DNA of 64,000 nt, taken from positions 2,555,001 through 2,619,000 of the forward strand of contig OZ024759.1 of assembly GCA_964016885.1 (NCBI GenBank), written 5' to 3'. This DNA is from Eledone cirrhosa (taxonomy: Eukaryota > Mollusca > Cephalopoda > Octopoda > Eledonidae). The position numbers and the translations under genes were made by a program. The notes beneath the pieces are model-generated. The model saw nothing but the letters and a program-made list of their open reading frames with translations, searched no databases and had not been told where the DNA came from. Of this stretch, positions 12,301 through 25,600 are shown piece by piece (position 1 is the first letter of the stretch; every line of letters begins with the position of its first letter).

Positions 12301-14211
12301 TTCTCCTTCCTTACTACTTGAGGTAACAAAGAGGTTAAAATTCTGTTTCATCCATGTATCTCCCTCTTTACTAGTTGAGGTAACAAAGAGGTTAAAGTTC
12401 TGTTTCACCCATGTTTCTCCCTCCTCACTAGTCGAGGTAACAAAGAGGTTAAAGTTCTGTTTCACCCATGTTTCTACCTCCTCACTAGTTGAGGTAACAA
12501 AGAGGTTAAAGTTCTGTTTCACCCATGTTTCTCCCTCCTCATTAGTTGAGGTAACAAAGAAGTTAAAGTTCTGTTTCACCCATGTTTCTATCTCCTCACT
12601 AGTTGAGGTAACAAAGAGGTTAAAGTTCTGTTTCACCCATGTTTCTCCCTCCTCACTAGTTGAGGTAACACAGAGGTTGAAGTTCTGTTTCACCCATGTT
12701 TCTACCTTCCTCACTATTTGAGGTAACAAAGAGGTTAAAGTTCTGTTTCACCCATGTTTCTACCTCCTCACTAGTTGAGGTAACAAAGAGGTTAGAGTTC
12801 TGTTTCACCCAAGTTTCTCCCTCCTCACTAGTTGAGGTAACAAAGAGGTTAAAGTTCTGTTTCACCCATGTTTCTCACCCCTCACTAGTTGAGGTAACAA
12901 AGAGGTTAAAGTTCTGTTTCACCCATGTTTCTACCTCCTCACTAGTTGAGGTAACAAAGAGGTTAAAGTTCTGTTTCACCCATGTTTCTCCCTCCTCATT
13001 AGTTGAGGTAACAAAGAGGTTAAAGTTCTGTTTCACCCATGGACCTAGCTCCTGACTAGTTGAGGTAACAAAGAGGTTAAAGTTCTGTTTCACCCATGTT
13101 TCTCCCTCCTCACTAGTTGAGGTAACAAAGAGGTTAAAGTTCTGTTTCACCCATGTTTCTCCCTCCTCACTAGTTGAGGTAACAAAGAGGTTAAAGTTCT
13201 GTTTCACCCATGTTTCTCCCTCCTCACTAGTTGAGGTAACAAAGAGGTTAAAGTTGTGTTTCACCCATGTTTCTACCTCCTCACTATTTGAGGTAACAAA
13301 GAGGTTAAAAGTTCTGTTTCACCCATGTTTCTCGCCCCACACTAGTTGAGGTAACAAAGAGGTTAAAGTTCTGTTCCACCCATGTTTCTCCCCCCTCACT
13401 AGTTGAGGTAACAAAGAGGTTAAAGTTCAGTTTCACCCATGTTTCTCCCTCCTCACTACTTGAGGTAACAAAGAGTTTCAAGTTCTGTTTCGCCCATGTT
13501 TCTACCTCCTCACTATTTGAGGTAACAAAGGGGTTAAAGTTCAGTTTCACCCATGTTTCTACCCCCTCACTAGTTGAGGTAACAAAGGGGTTAAAGTTCT
13601 GTTTCACCCATGTTCCCCCTCCTCACTAGTTGAGGTTAAAGTTCTGTTTCCCCCATGTTTCTCGCTCCTCACTATTTGAGGTAACAAAGAGGTTAAAGTT
13701 CTGTTTCACCCATGTTTCTCCCTCCTCACTAGTTGACGTAACAAAGAGGTTAGAGTTCTGTTTCACCCATGTTACTACCTCCTCACTAGTTGAGGTAACA
13801 AAGAGGTTAAAGTTCTGTTTCACCCATGTTTCTACCTTCCTCACTAGTTGAGGTAACAAAGAGGTTAAAGTTCTGTTTCACCCATGTTTCTACCTCCTCA
13901 ATAGTTGAGGTAACAAAGAGGTTAAAATTCTGTTTCACCCATGACTCTTCCTCCTCACTAGTTGAGGTAACAAAGAGGTTAAAGTTCTGTTTCACCCATG
14001 TTTCTCCCTCCTCATTAGTTCAGGTAACAAAGAGGTTAAAGTTCTGTTTCACCCATGTTCCTACCTCCTAACTAGTTGATGTAACAAAGAGTTTAAAGTT
14101 CAGTTTCACCCATGTTTCTACCTGCTCACTAGGTGAGGTAACAAAGAGGTTAAAGTTCTGTTTCACCCATGGTTCTCCCTCCTCACTAGTTGAGGTAACA
14201 AAGAGGTTAAA
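9321..14211 (+). repeat. 4,891-bp HOR unit, copy 1 of a near-perfect tandem pair
   Basis: This unit and the next (14,212-19,102) line up base for base at a 4,891-bp offset over their whole length. The only difference I noticed is AGGTAACAAAGAGG near 13,010 against AGGTAAAAAAGAGG near 17,901. Within the unit the first 570 bp (from about 9,321) recur at the end (from about 13,641), offset 4,320 bp. An exchange that joined the end copy to the beginning copy explains the unit length, because 4,320 + 571 = 4,891. The unit holds the ATGTTCTCCC monomers, two ATGGACCTAG monomers and the ATGTATCTCCCTC monomer. Confidence 0.9.
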
Positions 14212-17200
14212 GTTCTGTTTCCCCCATGTTTCTCGCTCCTCACTATTTGAGGTAACAAAGAGGTTAAAGTTCTGTTTCACCCATGTTTCTCCCTCCTCAC
14301 TAGTTGACGTAACAAAGAGGTTAGAGTTCTGTTTCACCCATGTTACTACCTCCTCACTAGTTGAGGTAACAAAGAGGTTAAAGTTCTGTTTCACCCATGT
14401 TTCTACCTTCCTCACTAGTTGAGGTAACAAAGAGGTTAAAGTTCTGTTTCACCCATGTTTCTACCTCCTCAATAGTTGAGGTAACAAAGAGGTTAAAATT
14501 CTGTTTCACCCATGACTCTTCCTCCTCACTAGTTGAGGTAACAAAGAGGTTAAAGTTCTGTTTCACCCATGTTTCTCCCTCCTCATTAGTTCAGGTAACA
14601 AAGAGGTTAAAGTTCTGTTTCACCCATGTTCCTACCTCCTAACTAGTTGATGTAACAAAGAGTTTAAAGTTCAGTTTCACCCATGTTTCTACCTGCTCAC
14701 TAGGTGAGGTAACAAAGAGGTTAAAGTTCTGTTTCACCCATGGTTCTCCCTCCTCACTAGTTGAGGTAACAAAGAGGTTAAAGTTCTGTTTCACCCATGT
14801 TTCTACCTCCTCACTAGTTGAGGTAACAAAGAGGTTAAAGTTCTGTTTCACCCATGTTTCTCCATCCTCACTACTTGAGGTAACAAAGAGGTTAAAGTTC
14901 TGTTTCACCCATGTTTCTACCTCCTCACTAGTTGAGGTAACAAAGAGGTTAAAGTTCTGTTTCACCCAAGTTTCTCCCTCCTCACTAGTTGAGGTAACAA
15001 AGAGGTTAAAGTTCTGTTTCACCCATGTTTCTCACCCCTCACTAGTTGAGGTAACAAAGAGGTTAAAGTTCTGTTTCACCCATGTTTCTACCTCCTCACT
15101 AGTTGAGGTAACAAAGAGGTTAAAGTTCTGTTTCACCCATGTTTCTCCCTCCTCATTAGTTGAGGTAACAAAGAGGTTAAAGTTCTGTTTCACCCATGTT
15201 TCTCCCTCCTCACTATTGAGGTAACAAAGAGGTTAAAGTTCTGTTTCACACATGTTTCTCCCTCCTTACTAGTTGAGGTAACAATGAGGTTAAAGTTCTG
15301 TTTCACCCATGTTTCTCCTTCCTTACCATTTGAGGTAACAAAGAGGTTAAAGTTCTGTTTCACCCATGTTCTCCCTCCTCACTAGTTGAGGTAACAAAGA
15401 GATTAAAGTTCTGTTTCACCCCTGTTTCTACCTCCTCCCTAGTTGAGGTAACAAAGAGGCTAAAGTTCTGTTTCCCCCATGTTTCTCCCTCCTCACTATT
15501 TGAGGTAACAAAGAGGTCAAAGTTCTGTTTCACCCATGTTTCTCCTTCCTTACCATTTGAGGTAACAAAGAGGTTAAAGTTCTGTTTCACCCATGTTCTC
15601 CCTCCTCACTAGTTGAGGTAACAAAGAGGTTAGAGTTCTGTTTCACCCATGTTGCTACCTCCTCACTATTTGAGGTAACAAAAAGGTTAAAGTTCTGTTT
15701 CACCCATGTTTCTCTCTCCTCACTATTTGAGGTAACAAAGAGGTTAAAGTTCTGTTTCACCCATGGACCTAGCTCCTGACTAATTTAGGTAACAAAGAGG
15801 TTAAAGTTCTGTTTCACCCATGTTTCTACCTCCTCAATAGTTGAGGTAACAAAGAGGTTAAAGTTCTGTTTCACCCATGTTTCTACCTCCTCACTATTTG
15901 AGGTAACAAAGAGGTTGAAGTTCTGTTTCACCCATGTTTCTACCTTCCTCACTATTTGAGGTAACAAAGAGGTTAAAGTTCTGTTTCACCCATGTTTCTA
16001 CCTCCTCACTAGTTGAGGTAACAAAGAGGTTAAAGTTCTGTTTCACCCATGTTTCTCCCTCCTCACTAGTTGAGGTAACAAAGAGGTTAAAGTTCTGTTT
16101 CACCCATGTTTCTCCCTCCTCACTAGTTGAGGTAACAAAGAGCTTAGAGTTCTGTTTCACCCATGTTTCTACCTCCTCACTATTTGAGGTAACAAAGAGG
16201 TTAAAGTTCTGTTTCACCCATGGACCTAGCTCCTGACTAGTTGAGGTAACAAAGAGGTTAATGTTCTGTTTCACCCATTTTTCTACCTCCTCAATAGTTG
16301 AGGTAACAAAGAGGTTAAAGTTGTGTTTCACCCATGTTTCTACCTCCTCACTATTTGAGGTAACAAAGAGGTTAAAAGTTCTGTTTCACCCATGTTTCTC
16401 CCTCCTCGCTAATGAGGTAACAAAGAGGTTAAAGTTCTGTTTCACCCATGTTTCTCGCCCCACACTAGTTGAGGTAACAAAGAGGTTAAAGTTCTGTTCC
16501 ACCCATGTTTCTCCCCCCTCACTAGTTGAGGTAACAAAGAGGTTAAAGTTCAGTTTCACCCATGTTTCTCCCTCCTCACTACTTGAGGTAACAAAGAGGT
16601 TAAAGTTCTGTTTCGCCCATGTTTCTACCTCCTCACTATTTGAGGTAACAAAGGGGTTAAAGTTCAGTTTCACCCATGTTTCTACCCCCTCACTAGTTGA
16701 AGTAACAAAGGGGTTAAAGTTCTGTTTCACCCATGTTCCCCCTCCTAACTAGTTGAGGTAACAAAGAGGCTAAAGTTCTGTTTCACCCATGTTTCTACCT
16801 CCTCACTAGTTGAGGTAACAAAGAGGCTAAAGTTCTGTTTCACCCATGTTTCTACCTCCTCACTAGTTGAGGTAACAAATAGGTTAAAGTTCTGTTTCAC
16901 CCATGTTTCTCCCTCCTCACTAGTTGAGGTAACAAAGAGGTTAGAGTTCTGTTTCACCCATGTTCCTACCTCCTCACTAGGTGAGGTAACAAAGAGGTTA
17001 AAGTTCTGTTTCACCCATGGTTCTCCCTCCTCACTAGTTGAGGTAACAAAGAGGTTAAAGTTCTGTTTCACCCATGTTTCTACCTCCTCACTAGTTGAGG
17101 TAACAAAGAGGTTAAAGTTCTGTTTCACCCATGTTTCTCCATCCTCACTACTTGAGGTAACCAAGAGGTTAAAGTTCTATTTTACCCATGTTTCTCCTTC

Positions 17201-19102
17201 CTTACTACTTGAGGTAACAAAGAGGTTAAAATTCTGTTTCATCCATGTATCTCCCTCTTTACTAGTTGAGGTAACAAAGAGGTTAAAGTTCTGTTTCACC
17301 CATGTTTCTCCCTCCTCACTAGTCGAGGTAACAAAGAGGTTAAAGTTCTGTTTCACCCATGTTTCTACCTCCTCACTAGTTGAGGTAACAAAGAGGTTAA
17401 AGTTCTGTTTCACCCATGTTTCTCCCTCCTCATTAGTTGAGGTAACAAAGAAGTTAAAGTTCTGTTTCACCCATGTTTCTATCTCCTCACTAGTTGAGGT
17501 AACAAAGAGGTTAAAGTTCTGTTTCACCCATGTTTCTCCCTCCTCACTAGTTGAGGTAACACAGAGGTTGAAGTTCTGTTTCACCCATGTTTCTACCTTC
17601 CTCACTATTTGAGGTAACAAAGAGGTTAAAGTTCTGTTTCACCCATGTTTCTACCTCCTCACTAGTTGAGGTAACAAAGAGGTTAGAGTTCTGTTTCACC
17701 CAAGTTTCTCCCTCCTCACTAGTTGAGGTAACAAAGAGGTTAAAGTTCTGTTTCACCCATGTTTCTCACCCCTCACTAGTTGAGGTAACAAAGAGGTTAA
17801 AGTTCTGTTTCACCCATGTTTCTACCTCCTCACTAGTTGAGGTAACAAAGAGGTTAAAGTTCTGTTTCACCCATGTTTCTCCCTCCTCATTAGTTGAGGT
17901 AAAAAAGAGGTTAAAGTTCTGTTTCACCCATGGACCTAGCTCCTGACTAGTTGAGGTAACAAAGAGGTTAAAGTTCTGTTTCACCCATGTTTCTCCCTCC
18001 TCACTAGTTGAGGTAACAAAGAGGTTAAAGTTCTGTTTCACCCATGTTTCTCCCTCCTCACTAGTTGAGGTAACAAAGAGGTTAAAGTTCTGTTTCACCC
18101 ATGTTTCTCCCTCCTCACTAGTTGAGGTAACAAAGAGGTTAAAGTTGTGTTTCACCCATGTTTCTACCTCCTCACTATTTGAGGTAACAAAGAGGTTAAA
18201 AGTTCTGTTTCACCCATGTTTCTCGCCCCACACTAGTTGAGGTAACAAAGAGGTTAAAGTTCTGTTCCACCCATGTTTCTCCCCCCTCACTAGTTGAGGT
18301 AACAAAGAGGTTAAAGTTCAGTTTCACCCATGTTTCTCCCTCCTCACTACTTGAGGTAACAAAGAGTTTCAAGTTCTGTTTCGCCCATGTTTCTACCTCC
18401 TCACTATTTGAGGTAACAAAGGGGTTAAAGTTCAGTTTCACCCATGTTTCTACCCCCTCACTAGTTGAGGTAACAAAGGGGTTAAAGTTCTGTTTCACCC
18501 ATGTTCCCCCTCCTCACTAGTTGAGGTTAAAGTTCTGTTTCCCCCATGTTTCTCGCTCCTCACTATTTGAGGTAACAAAGAGGTTAAAGTTCTGTTTCAC
18601 CCATGTTTCTCCCTCCTCACTAGTTGACGTAACAAAGAGGTTAGAGTTCTGTTTCACCCATGTTACTACCTCCTCACTAGTTGAGGTAACAAAGAGGTTA
18701 AAGTTCTGTTTCACCCATGTTTCTACCTTCCTCACTAGTTGAGGTAACAAAGAGGTTAAAGTTCTGTTTCACCCATGTTTCTACCTCCTCAATAGTTGAG
18801 GTAACAAAGAGGTTAAAATTCTGTTTCACCCATGACTCTTCCTCCTCACTAGTTGAGGTAACAAAGAGGTTAAAGTTCTGTTTCACCCATGTTTCTCCCT
18901 CCTCATTAGTTCAGGTAACAAAGAGGTTAAAGTTCTGTTTCACCCATGTTCCTACCTCCTAACTAGTTGATGTAACAAAGAGTTTAAAGTTCAGTTTCAC
19001 CCATGTTTCTACCTGCTCACTAGGTGAGGTAACAAAGAGGTTAAAGTTCTGTTTCACCCATGGTTCTCCCTCCTCACTAGTTGAGGTAACAAAGAGGTTA
19101 AA
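14212..19102 (+). repeat. 4,891-bp HOR unit, copy 2
   Basis: Second member of the tandem pair. The new junction is visible near 14,200-14,225. A CACCCATGGTTCTCC monomer, which elsewhere is followed by CTACCTCC monomers, is here followed directly by TTTCCCCCATGTTTCTCGC. That sequence normally sits just after the 11-bp-deleted monomer. At the right end (near 19,100) the sequence goes on with CTACCTCC, the undisturbed continuation. Near identity over almost 5 kb indicates a very recent duplication or conversion event, or an assembly duplication. Confidence 0.9.
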
Positions 19103-21128
19103 GTTCTGTTTCACCCATGTTTCTACCTCCTCACTAGTTGAGGTAACAAAGAGGTTAAAGTTCTGTTTCACCCATGTTTCTCCATCCTCACTACTTGAGG
19201 TAACCAAGAGGTTAAAGTTCTATTTCACCCATGTTTCTCCTTCCTTACTACTTGAGGTAACAAAGAGGTTAAAGTTCTGTTTCATCCATGTATCTCCCTC
19301 TTTACTAGTTGAGGTAACAAAGAGGTTAAATTTCTGTTTCACCCATGTTTCTCCCTCCTCATTAGTTGAGGTAACAAAGAAGTTAAAGTTCTGTTTCACC
19401 CATGTTTCTATCTCCTCACTAGTTGAGGTAACAAAGAGGTTAAAGTTCTGTTTCACCCATGTTTCTCCTCCTCACTAGTTGAGGTAACAAAGAGGTTAAA
19501 GTTCTGTTTCACCCATGGACCTAGCTCCTGACTAGTTGAGGTAACAAAGAGGTTAAAGTTCTGTTTCACCCATGTTTCTACCTCCTCAATAGTTGAGGTA
19601 ACAAAGAGGTTAAAGTTCTGTTTTACCCATGTTTCTACCTCCTCACTATTTGAGGTAACAAAGAGGTTGAAGTTCTGTTTCACCCATGTTTCTACCTTCC
19701 TCACTATTTGAGGTAACAAAGAGGTTAAAGTTCTGTTTCACCCATGTTTCTACCTCCTCACTAGTTGAGGTAACAAAGAGGTTAAAGTTCTGTTTCACCC
19801 ATGTTTCTCCCTCCTCACTAGTTGAGGTAACAAAGAGGTTAAAGTTCTGTTTCACCCATGTTTCTCCCTCCTCACTAGTTGAGGTAACAAAGAGGTTGAA
19901 GTTCTATTTCACCCATGTTTGTACCTCCTCACTAGTTGAGGTAACAAAGAGGTTAAAGTTCTGTTTCACCCATGGACCTAGCTCCTGACTAGTTGAGGTA
20001 ACAAAGAGGTTAATGTTCTGTTTCACCCATGTTTCTACCTCCTCAATAGTTGAGGTAACAAAGAGGTTAAAGTTGTGTTTCACCCATGTTTCTACCTCCT
20101 CACTATTTGAGGTAACAAAGAGGTTAAAAGTTCTGTTTCACCCATGTTTCTCGCCCCACACTAGTTGAGGTAACAAAGAGGTTAAAGTTCTGTTCCACCC
20201 ATGTTTCTCCCCCCTCACTAGTTGAGGTAACAAAGAGGTTAAAGTTCAGTTTCACCCATGTTTCTCCCTCCTCACTACTTGAGGTAACAAAGAGGTTCAA
20301 GTTCTGTTTCGCCCATGTTTCTACCTCCTCACTATTTGAGGTAACAAAGGGGTTAAAGTTCAGTTTCACCCATGTTTCTACCCCCTCACTAGTTGAGGTA
20401 ACAAAGGGGTTAAAGTTCTGTTTCACCCATGTTCCCCCTCCTCACTAGTTGAGGTTAAAGTTCTGTTTCCCCCATGTTTCTCGCTCCTCACTATTTGAGG
20501 TAACAAAGAGGTTAAAGTTCTGTTTCACCCATGTTTCTCCCTCCTCACTAGTTGACGTAACAAAGAGGTTAGAGTTCTGTTTCACCCATGTTACTACCTC
20601 CTCACTAGTTGAGGTAACAAAGAGGTTAAAGTTCTGTTTCACCCATGTTTCTACCTTCCTCACTAGTTGAGGTAACAAAGAGGTTAAAGTTCTGTTTCAC
20701 CCATGTTTCTACCTCCTCAATAGTTGAGGTAACAAAGAGGTTAAAATTCTGTTTCACCCATGACTCTTCCTCCTCACTAGTTGAGGTAACAAAGAGGTTA
20801 AAGTTCTGTTTCACCCATGTTTCTCCCTCCTCATTAGTTCAGGTAACAAAGAGGTTAAAGTTCTGTTTCACCCATGTTCCTACCTCCTAACTAGTTGATG
20901 TAACAAAGACTTTAAAGTTCAGTTTCACCCATGTTTCTACCTGCTCACTAGGTGAGGTAACAAAGAGGTTAAAGTTCTGTTTCACCCATGGTTCTCCCTC
21001 CTCACTAGTTGAGGTAACAAAGAGGTTAAAGTTCTGTTTCACCCATGTTTCTACCTCCTCACTAGTTGAGGTAACAAAGAGGTTAAAGTTCTGTTTCACC
21101 CATGTTTCTCCATCCTCACTACTTGAGG
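18130..21128 (+). repeat. 1,928-bp-spaced duplication (about 1.07 kb each)
   Basis: Sequence at about 18,130-19,200 recurs at 20,058-21,128, offset 1,928 bp. Both copies include GTTAAAGTTGTG, the 58-bp GTTAAAAGTTC monomer, TCTCGCCCCACAC, the 11-bp-deleted monomer, CATGACTCTTCC and GTTGATGTAAC. A few bases differ, such as AGAGTTTCAAG against AGAGGTTCAAG, and AAAGAGTTTAAAG against AAAGACTTTAAAG. The block ends where one copy has AGGTAACCAAG (near 19,200) and the other AGGTAACAAAG. Confidence 0.8.
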
Positions 21129-22690
21129 TAACAAAGAGGTTAAAGTTCTGTTTCACCCATGTTTCTACCTCCTCACTAGTTGAGGTAACAAAGAGGTTAA
21201 AGTTCTGTTTCACCCAAGTTTCTCCCTCCTCACTAGTTGAGGTAACAAAGAGGTTAAAGTTCTGTTTCACCCATGTTTCTCACCCCTCACTAGTTGAGGT
21301 AACAAAGAGGTTAAAGTTCTGTTTCACCCATGTTTCTACCTCCTCACTAGTTGAGGTAACAAAGAGGTTAAAGTTCTGTTTCACCCATGTTTCTCCCTCC
21401 TCATTAGTTGAGGTAACAAAGAGGTTAAAGTTCTGTTTCACCCATGTTTCTCCCTCCTCACTATTGAGGTAACAAAGAGGTTAAAGTTCTGTTTCACACA
21501 TGTTTCTCCCTCCTTACTAGTTGAGGTAACAATGAGGTTAAAGTTCTGTTTCACCCATGTTTCTCCTTCCTTACCATTTGAGGTAACAAAGAGGTTAAAG
21601 TTCTGTTTCACCCATGTTCTCCCTCCTCACTAGTTGAGGTAACAAAGAGATTAAAGTTCTGTTTCACCCCTGTTTCTACCTCCTCCCTAGTTGAGGTAAC
21701 AAAGAGGCTAAAGTTCTGTTTCCCCCATGTTTCTCCCTCCTCACTATTTGAGGTAACAAAGAGGTCAAAGTTCTGTTTCACCCATGTTTCTCCTTCCTTA
21801 CCATTTGAGGTAACAAAGAGGTTAAAGTTCTGTTTCACCCATGTTCTCCCTCCTCACTAGTTGAGGTAACAAAGAGGTTAGAGTTCTGTTTCACCCATGT
21901 TGCTACCTCCTCACTATTTGAGGTAACAAAAAGGTTAAAGTTCTGTTTCACCCATGTTTCTCTCTCCTCACTATTTGAGGTAACAAAGAGGTTAAAGTTC
22001 TGTTTCACCCATGGACCTAGCTCCTGACTAATTTAGGTAACAAAGAGGTTAAAGTTCTGTTTCACCCATGTTTCTACCTCCTCAATAGTTGAGGTAACAA
22101 AGAGGTTAAAGTTCTGTTTCACCCATGTTTCTACCTCCTCACTATTTGAGGTAACAAAGAGGTTGAAGTTCTGTTTCACCCATGTTTCTACCTTCCTCAC
22201 TATTTGAGGTAACAAAGAGGTTAAAGTTCTGTTTCACCCATGTTTCTACCTCCTCACTAGTTGAGGTAACAAAGAGGTTAAAGTTCTGTTTCACCCATGT
22301 TTCTCCCTCCTCACTAGTTGAGGTAACAAAGAGGTTAAAGTTCTGTTTCACCCATGTTTCTCCCTCCTCACTAGTTGAGGTAACAAAGAGCTTAGAGTTC
22401 TGTTTCACCCATGTTTCTACCTCCTCACTATTTGAGGTAACAAAGAGGTTAAAGTTCTGTTTCACCCATGGACCTAGCTCCTGACTAGTTGTGGTAACAA
22501 AGAGGTTAATGTTCTGTTTCACCCATTTTTCTACCTCCTCAATAGTTGAGGTAACAAAGAGGTTAAAGTTGTGTTTCACCCATGTTTCTACCTCCTCACT
22601 ATTTGAGGTAACAAAGAGGTTAAAAGTTCTGTTTCACCCATGTTTCTCCCTCCTCGCTAATGAGGTAACAAAGAGGTTAAAGTTCTGTTT
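20058..22690 (+). repeat. 2.6-kb HOR block, copy 1 (offset 6,540 bp to copy 2)
   Basis: Matches 26,598-29,230 at a constant 6,540-bp offset. It begins at GTTAAAGTTGTG, runs through the 11-bp-deleted monomer, the AGGTCA monomer (21,762-21,767) and two ATGGACCTAG monomers, and ends at the CTCGCTAATGAGG monomer. Beyond that point the second copy has lost a monomer. A related copy also lies at about 30,690-33,300. One private change is GTTGTGGTAAC near 22,489 (GTTGAGGTAAC in the relatives). Confidence 0.82.
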
Positions 22691-25600
22691 CACCCATGTT
22701 TCTCGCCCCACACTAGTTGAGGTAACAAAGAGGTTAAAGTTCTGTTCCACCCATGTTTCTCCCCCCTCACTAGTTGAGGTAACAAAGAGGTTAAAGTTCA
22801 GTTTCACCCATGTTTCTCCCTCCTCACTACTTGAGGTAACAAAGAGGTTAAAGTTCTGTTTCGCCCATGTTTCTACCTCCTCACTATTTGAGGTAACAAA
22901 GGGGTTAAAGTTCAGTTTCACCCATGTTTCTACCCCCTCACTAGTTGAGGTAACAAAGGGGTTAAAGTTCTGTTTCACCCATGTTCCCCCTCCTAACTAG
23001 TTGAGGTAACAAATAGGTTAAAGTTCTGTTTCACCCATGTTTCTCCCTCCTCACTAGTTGAGGTAACAAAGAGGTTAGAGTTCTGTTTCACCCATGTTTC
23101 TACCTCCTCACTAGTTGAGGTAACAAAGAGGTTAGAGTTCTGTTTCACCCATGTTCCTACCTCCTAACTAGTTGAGGTAACAAAGAGTTTAAAGTTCAGT
23201 TTCACCCATGTTTCTACCTGCTCACTAGGTGAGGTAACAAAGAGGTTAAAGTTCTGTTTCACCCATGGTTCTCCCTCCTCACTAGTTGAGGTAACAAAGA
23301 GGTTAAAGTTCTGTTTCACCCATGTTTCTACCTCCTCACTAGTTGAGGTAACAAAGAGGTTAAAGTTCTGTTTCACCCATGTTTCTCCATCCTCACTACT
23401 TGAGGTAACCAAGAGGTTAAAGTTCTATTTTACCCATGTTTCTCCTTCCTTACTACTTGAGGTAACAAAGAGGTTAAAGTTCTGTTTCATCCATGTATCT
23501 CCCTCTTTACTAGTTGAGGTAACAAAGAGGTTAAAGTTCTGTTTCACCCATGTTTCTCCCTCCTCACTAGTCGAGGTAACAAAGAGGTTAAAGTTCTGTT
23601 TCACCCATGTTTCTACCTCCTCACTAGTTGAGGTAACAAAGAGGTTAAAGTTCTGTTTCACCCATGTTTCTCCCTCCTCATTAGTTGAGGTAACAAAGAA
23701 GTTAAAGTTCTGTTTCACCCCTGTTTCTATCTCCTCACTAGTTGAGGTAACAAAGAGGTTAAAGTTCTGTTTCACCCATGTTTCTCCCTCCTCACTAGTT
23801 GAGGTAACACAGAGGTTGAAGTTCTGTTTCACCCATGTTTCTACCTTCCTCACTATTTGAGGTAACAAAGAGGTTAAAGTTCTGTTTCACCCATGTTTCT
23901 ACCTCCTCACTAGTTGAGGTAACAAAGAGGTTAGAGTTCTGTTTCACCCAAGTTTCTCCCTCCTCACTAGTTGAGGTAACAAAGAGGTTAAAGTTCTGTT
24001 TCACCCATGTTTCTCACCCCTCACTAGTTGAGGTAACAAAGAGGTTAAAGTTCTGTTTCACCCATGTTTCTACCTCCTCACTAGTTGAGGTAACAAAGAG
24101 GTTAAAGTTCTGTTTCACCCATGTTTCTCCCTCCTCATTAGTTGAGGTAACAAAGAGGTTAAAGTTCTGTTTCACCCATGTTTCTCCCTCCTCACTATTG
24201 AGGTAACAAAGAGGTTAAAGTTCTGTTTCACACATGTTTCTCCCTCCTTACTAGTTGAGGTAACAATGAGGTTAAAGTTCTGTTTCACCCATGTTTCTAC
24301 CCCTTACAAGTTGAGGTAACAATGAGATTAAAGTTCTGTTTCACCCATGGTTCTCCCTCCTCACTAGTTGAGGTAACAAAGAGGTTAAAGTTCTGTTTCA
24401 CCCATGTTTCTACCTCCTCACTAGTTGAGGTAACAAAGAGGTTAAAGTTCTGTTTCACCCATGTTTCTCCATCCTCACTACTTGAGGTAACCAAGAGGTT
24501 AAAGTTCTATTTTACCCATGTTTCTCCTTCCTTACTACTTGAGGTAACAAAGAGGTTAAAGTTCTGTTTCATCCATGTATCTCCCTCTTTACTAGTTGAG
24601 GTAACAAAGAGGTTAAAGTTCTGTTTCACCCATGTTTCTCCCTCCTCACTAGTCGAGGTAACAAAGAGGTTAAAGTTCTGTTTCACCCATGTTTCTATCT
24701 CCTCACTAGTTGAGGTAACAAAGAGGTTAAAGTTCTGTTTCACCCATGTTTCTCCCTCCTCACTAGTTGAGGTAACACAGAGGTTGAAGTTCTGTTTCAC
24801 CCATGTTTCTACCTTCCTCACTATTTGAGGTAACAAAGAGGTTAAAGTTCTGTTTCACCCATGTTTCTACCTCCTCACTAGTTGAGGTAACAAAGAGGTT
24901 AGAGTTCTGTTTCACCCAAGTTTCTCCCTCCTCACTAGTTGAGGTAACAAAGAGGTTAAAGTTCTGTTTCACCCATGTTTCTCACCCCTCACTAGTTGAG
25001 GTAACAAAGAGGTTAAAGTTCTGTTTCACCCATGTTTCTACCTCCTCACTAGTTGAGGTAACAAAGAGGTTAAAGTTCTGTTTCACCCATGTTTCTCCCT
25101 CCTCATTAGTTGAGGTAACAAAGAGGTTAAAGTTCTGTTTCACCCATGTTTCTCCCTCCTCACTATTGAGGTAACAAAGAGGTTAAAGTTCTGTTTCACA
25201 CATGTTTCTCCCTCCTTACTAGTTGAGGTAACAATGAGGTTAAAGTTCTGTTTCACCCATGTTTCTACCCCTTACAAGTTGAGGTAACAATGAGATTAAA
25301 GTTCTGTTTCACCCCTGTTTCTACCTCCTCCCTAGTTGAGGTAACAAAGAGGTTAAAGTTCTGTTTCCCCCATGTTTCTCCCTCCTCACTATTTGAGGTA
25401 ACAAATAGGTTAAAGTTCTGTTTCAGCCATGTTTCTCCCCCCTCACTAGTTTAGGTAACAAAGAGGTTAAAGTTCTGTTTCACCCACGTTTCTCCCTCCT
25501 CACTAGTTGAGGTAACAAAGAGGTTGAAGTTCTGTTTCACCCATGTTTCTACCTTCCTCACTATTTGAGGTAACAAAGAGGTTAAAGTTCTGTTTCACCC

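Noticed and set aside
9321..19102. Assembly artefact as the default explanation of the 4,891-bp duplication
   Set aside because: It cannot be excluded, but the junction is a plausible homologous exchange point and at least one base difference separates the units, so I report it as a real candidate duplication that needs read support.
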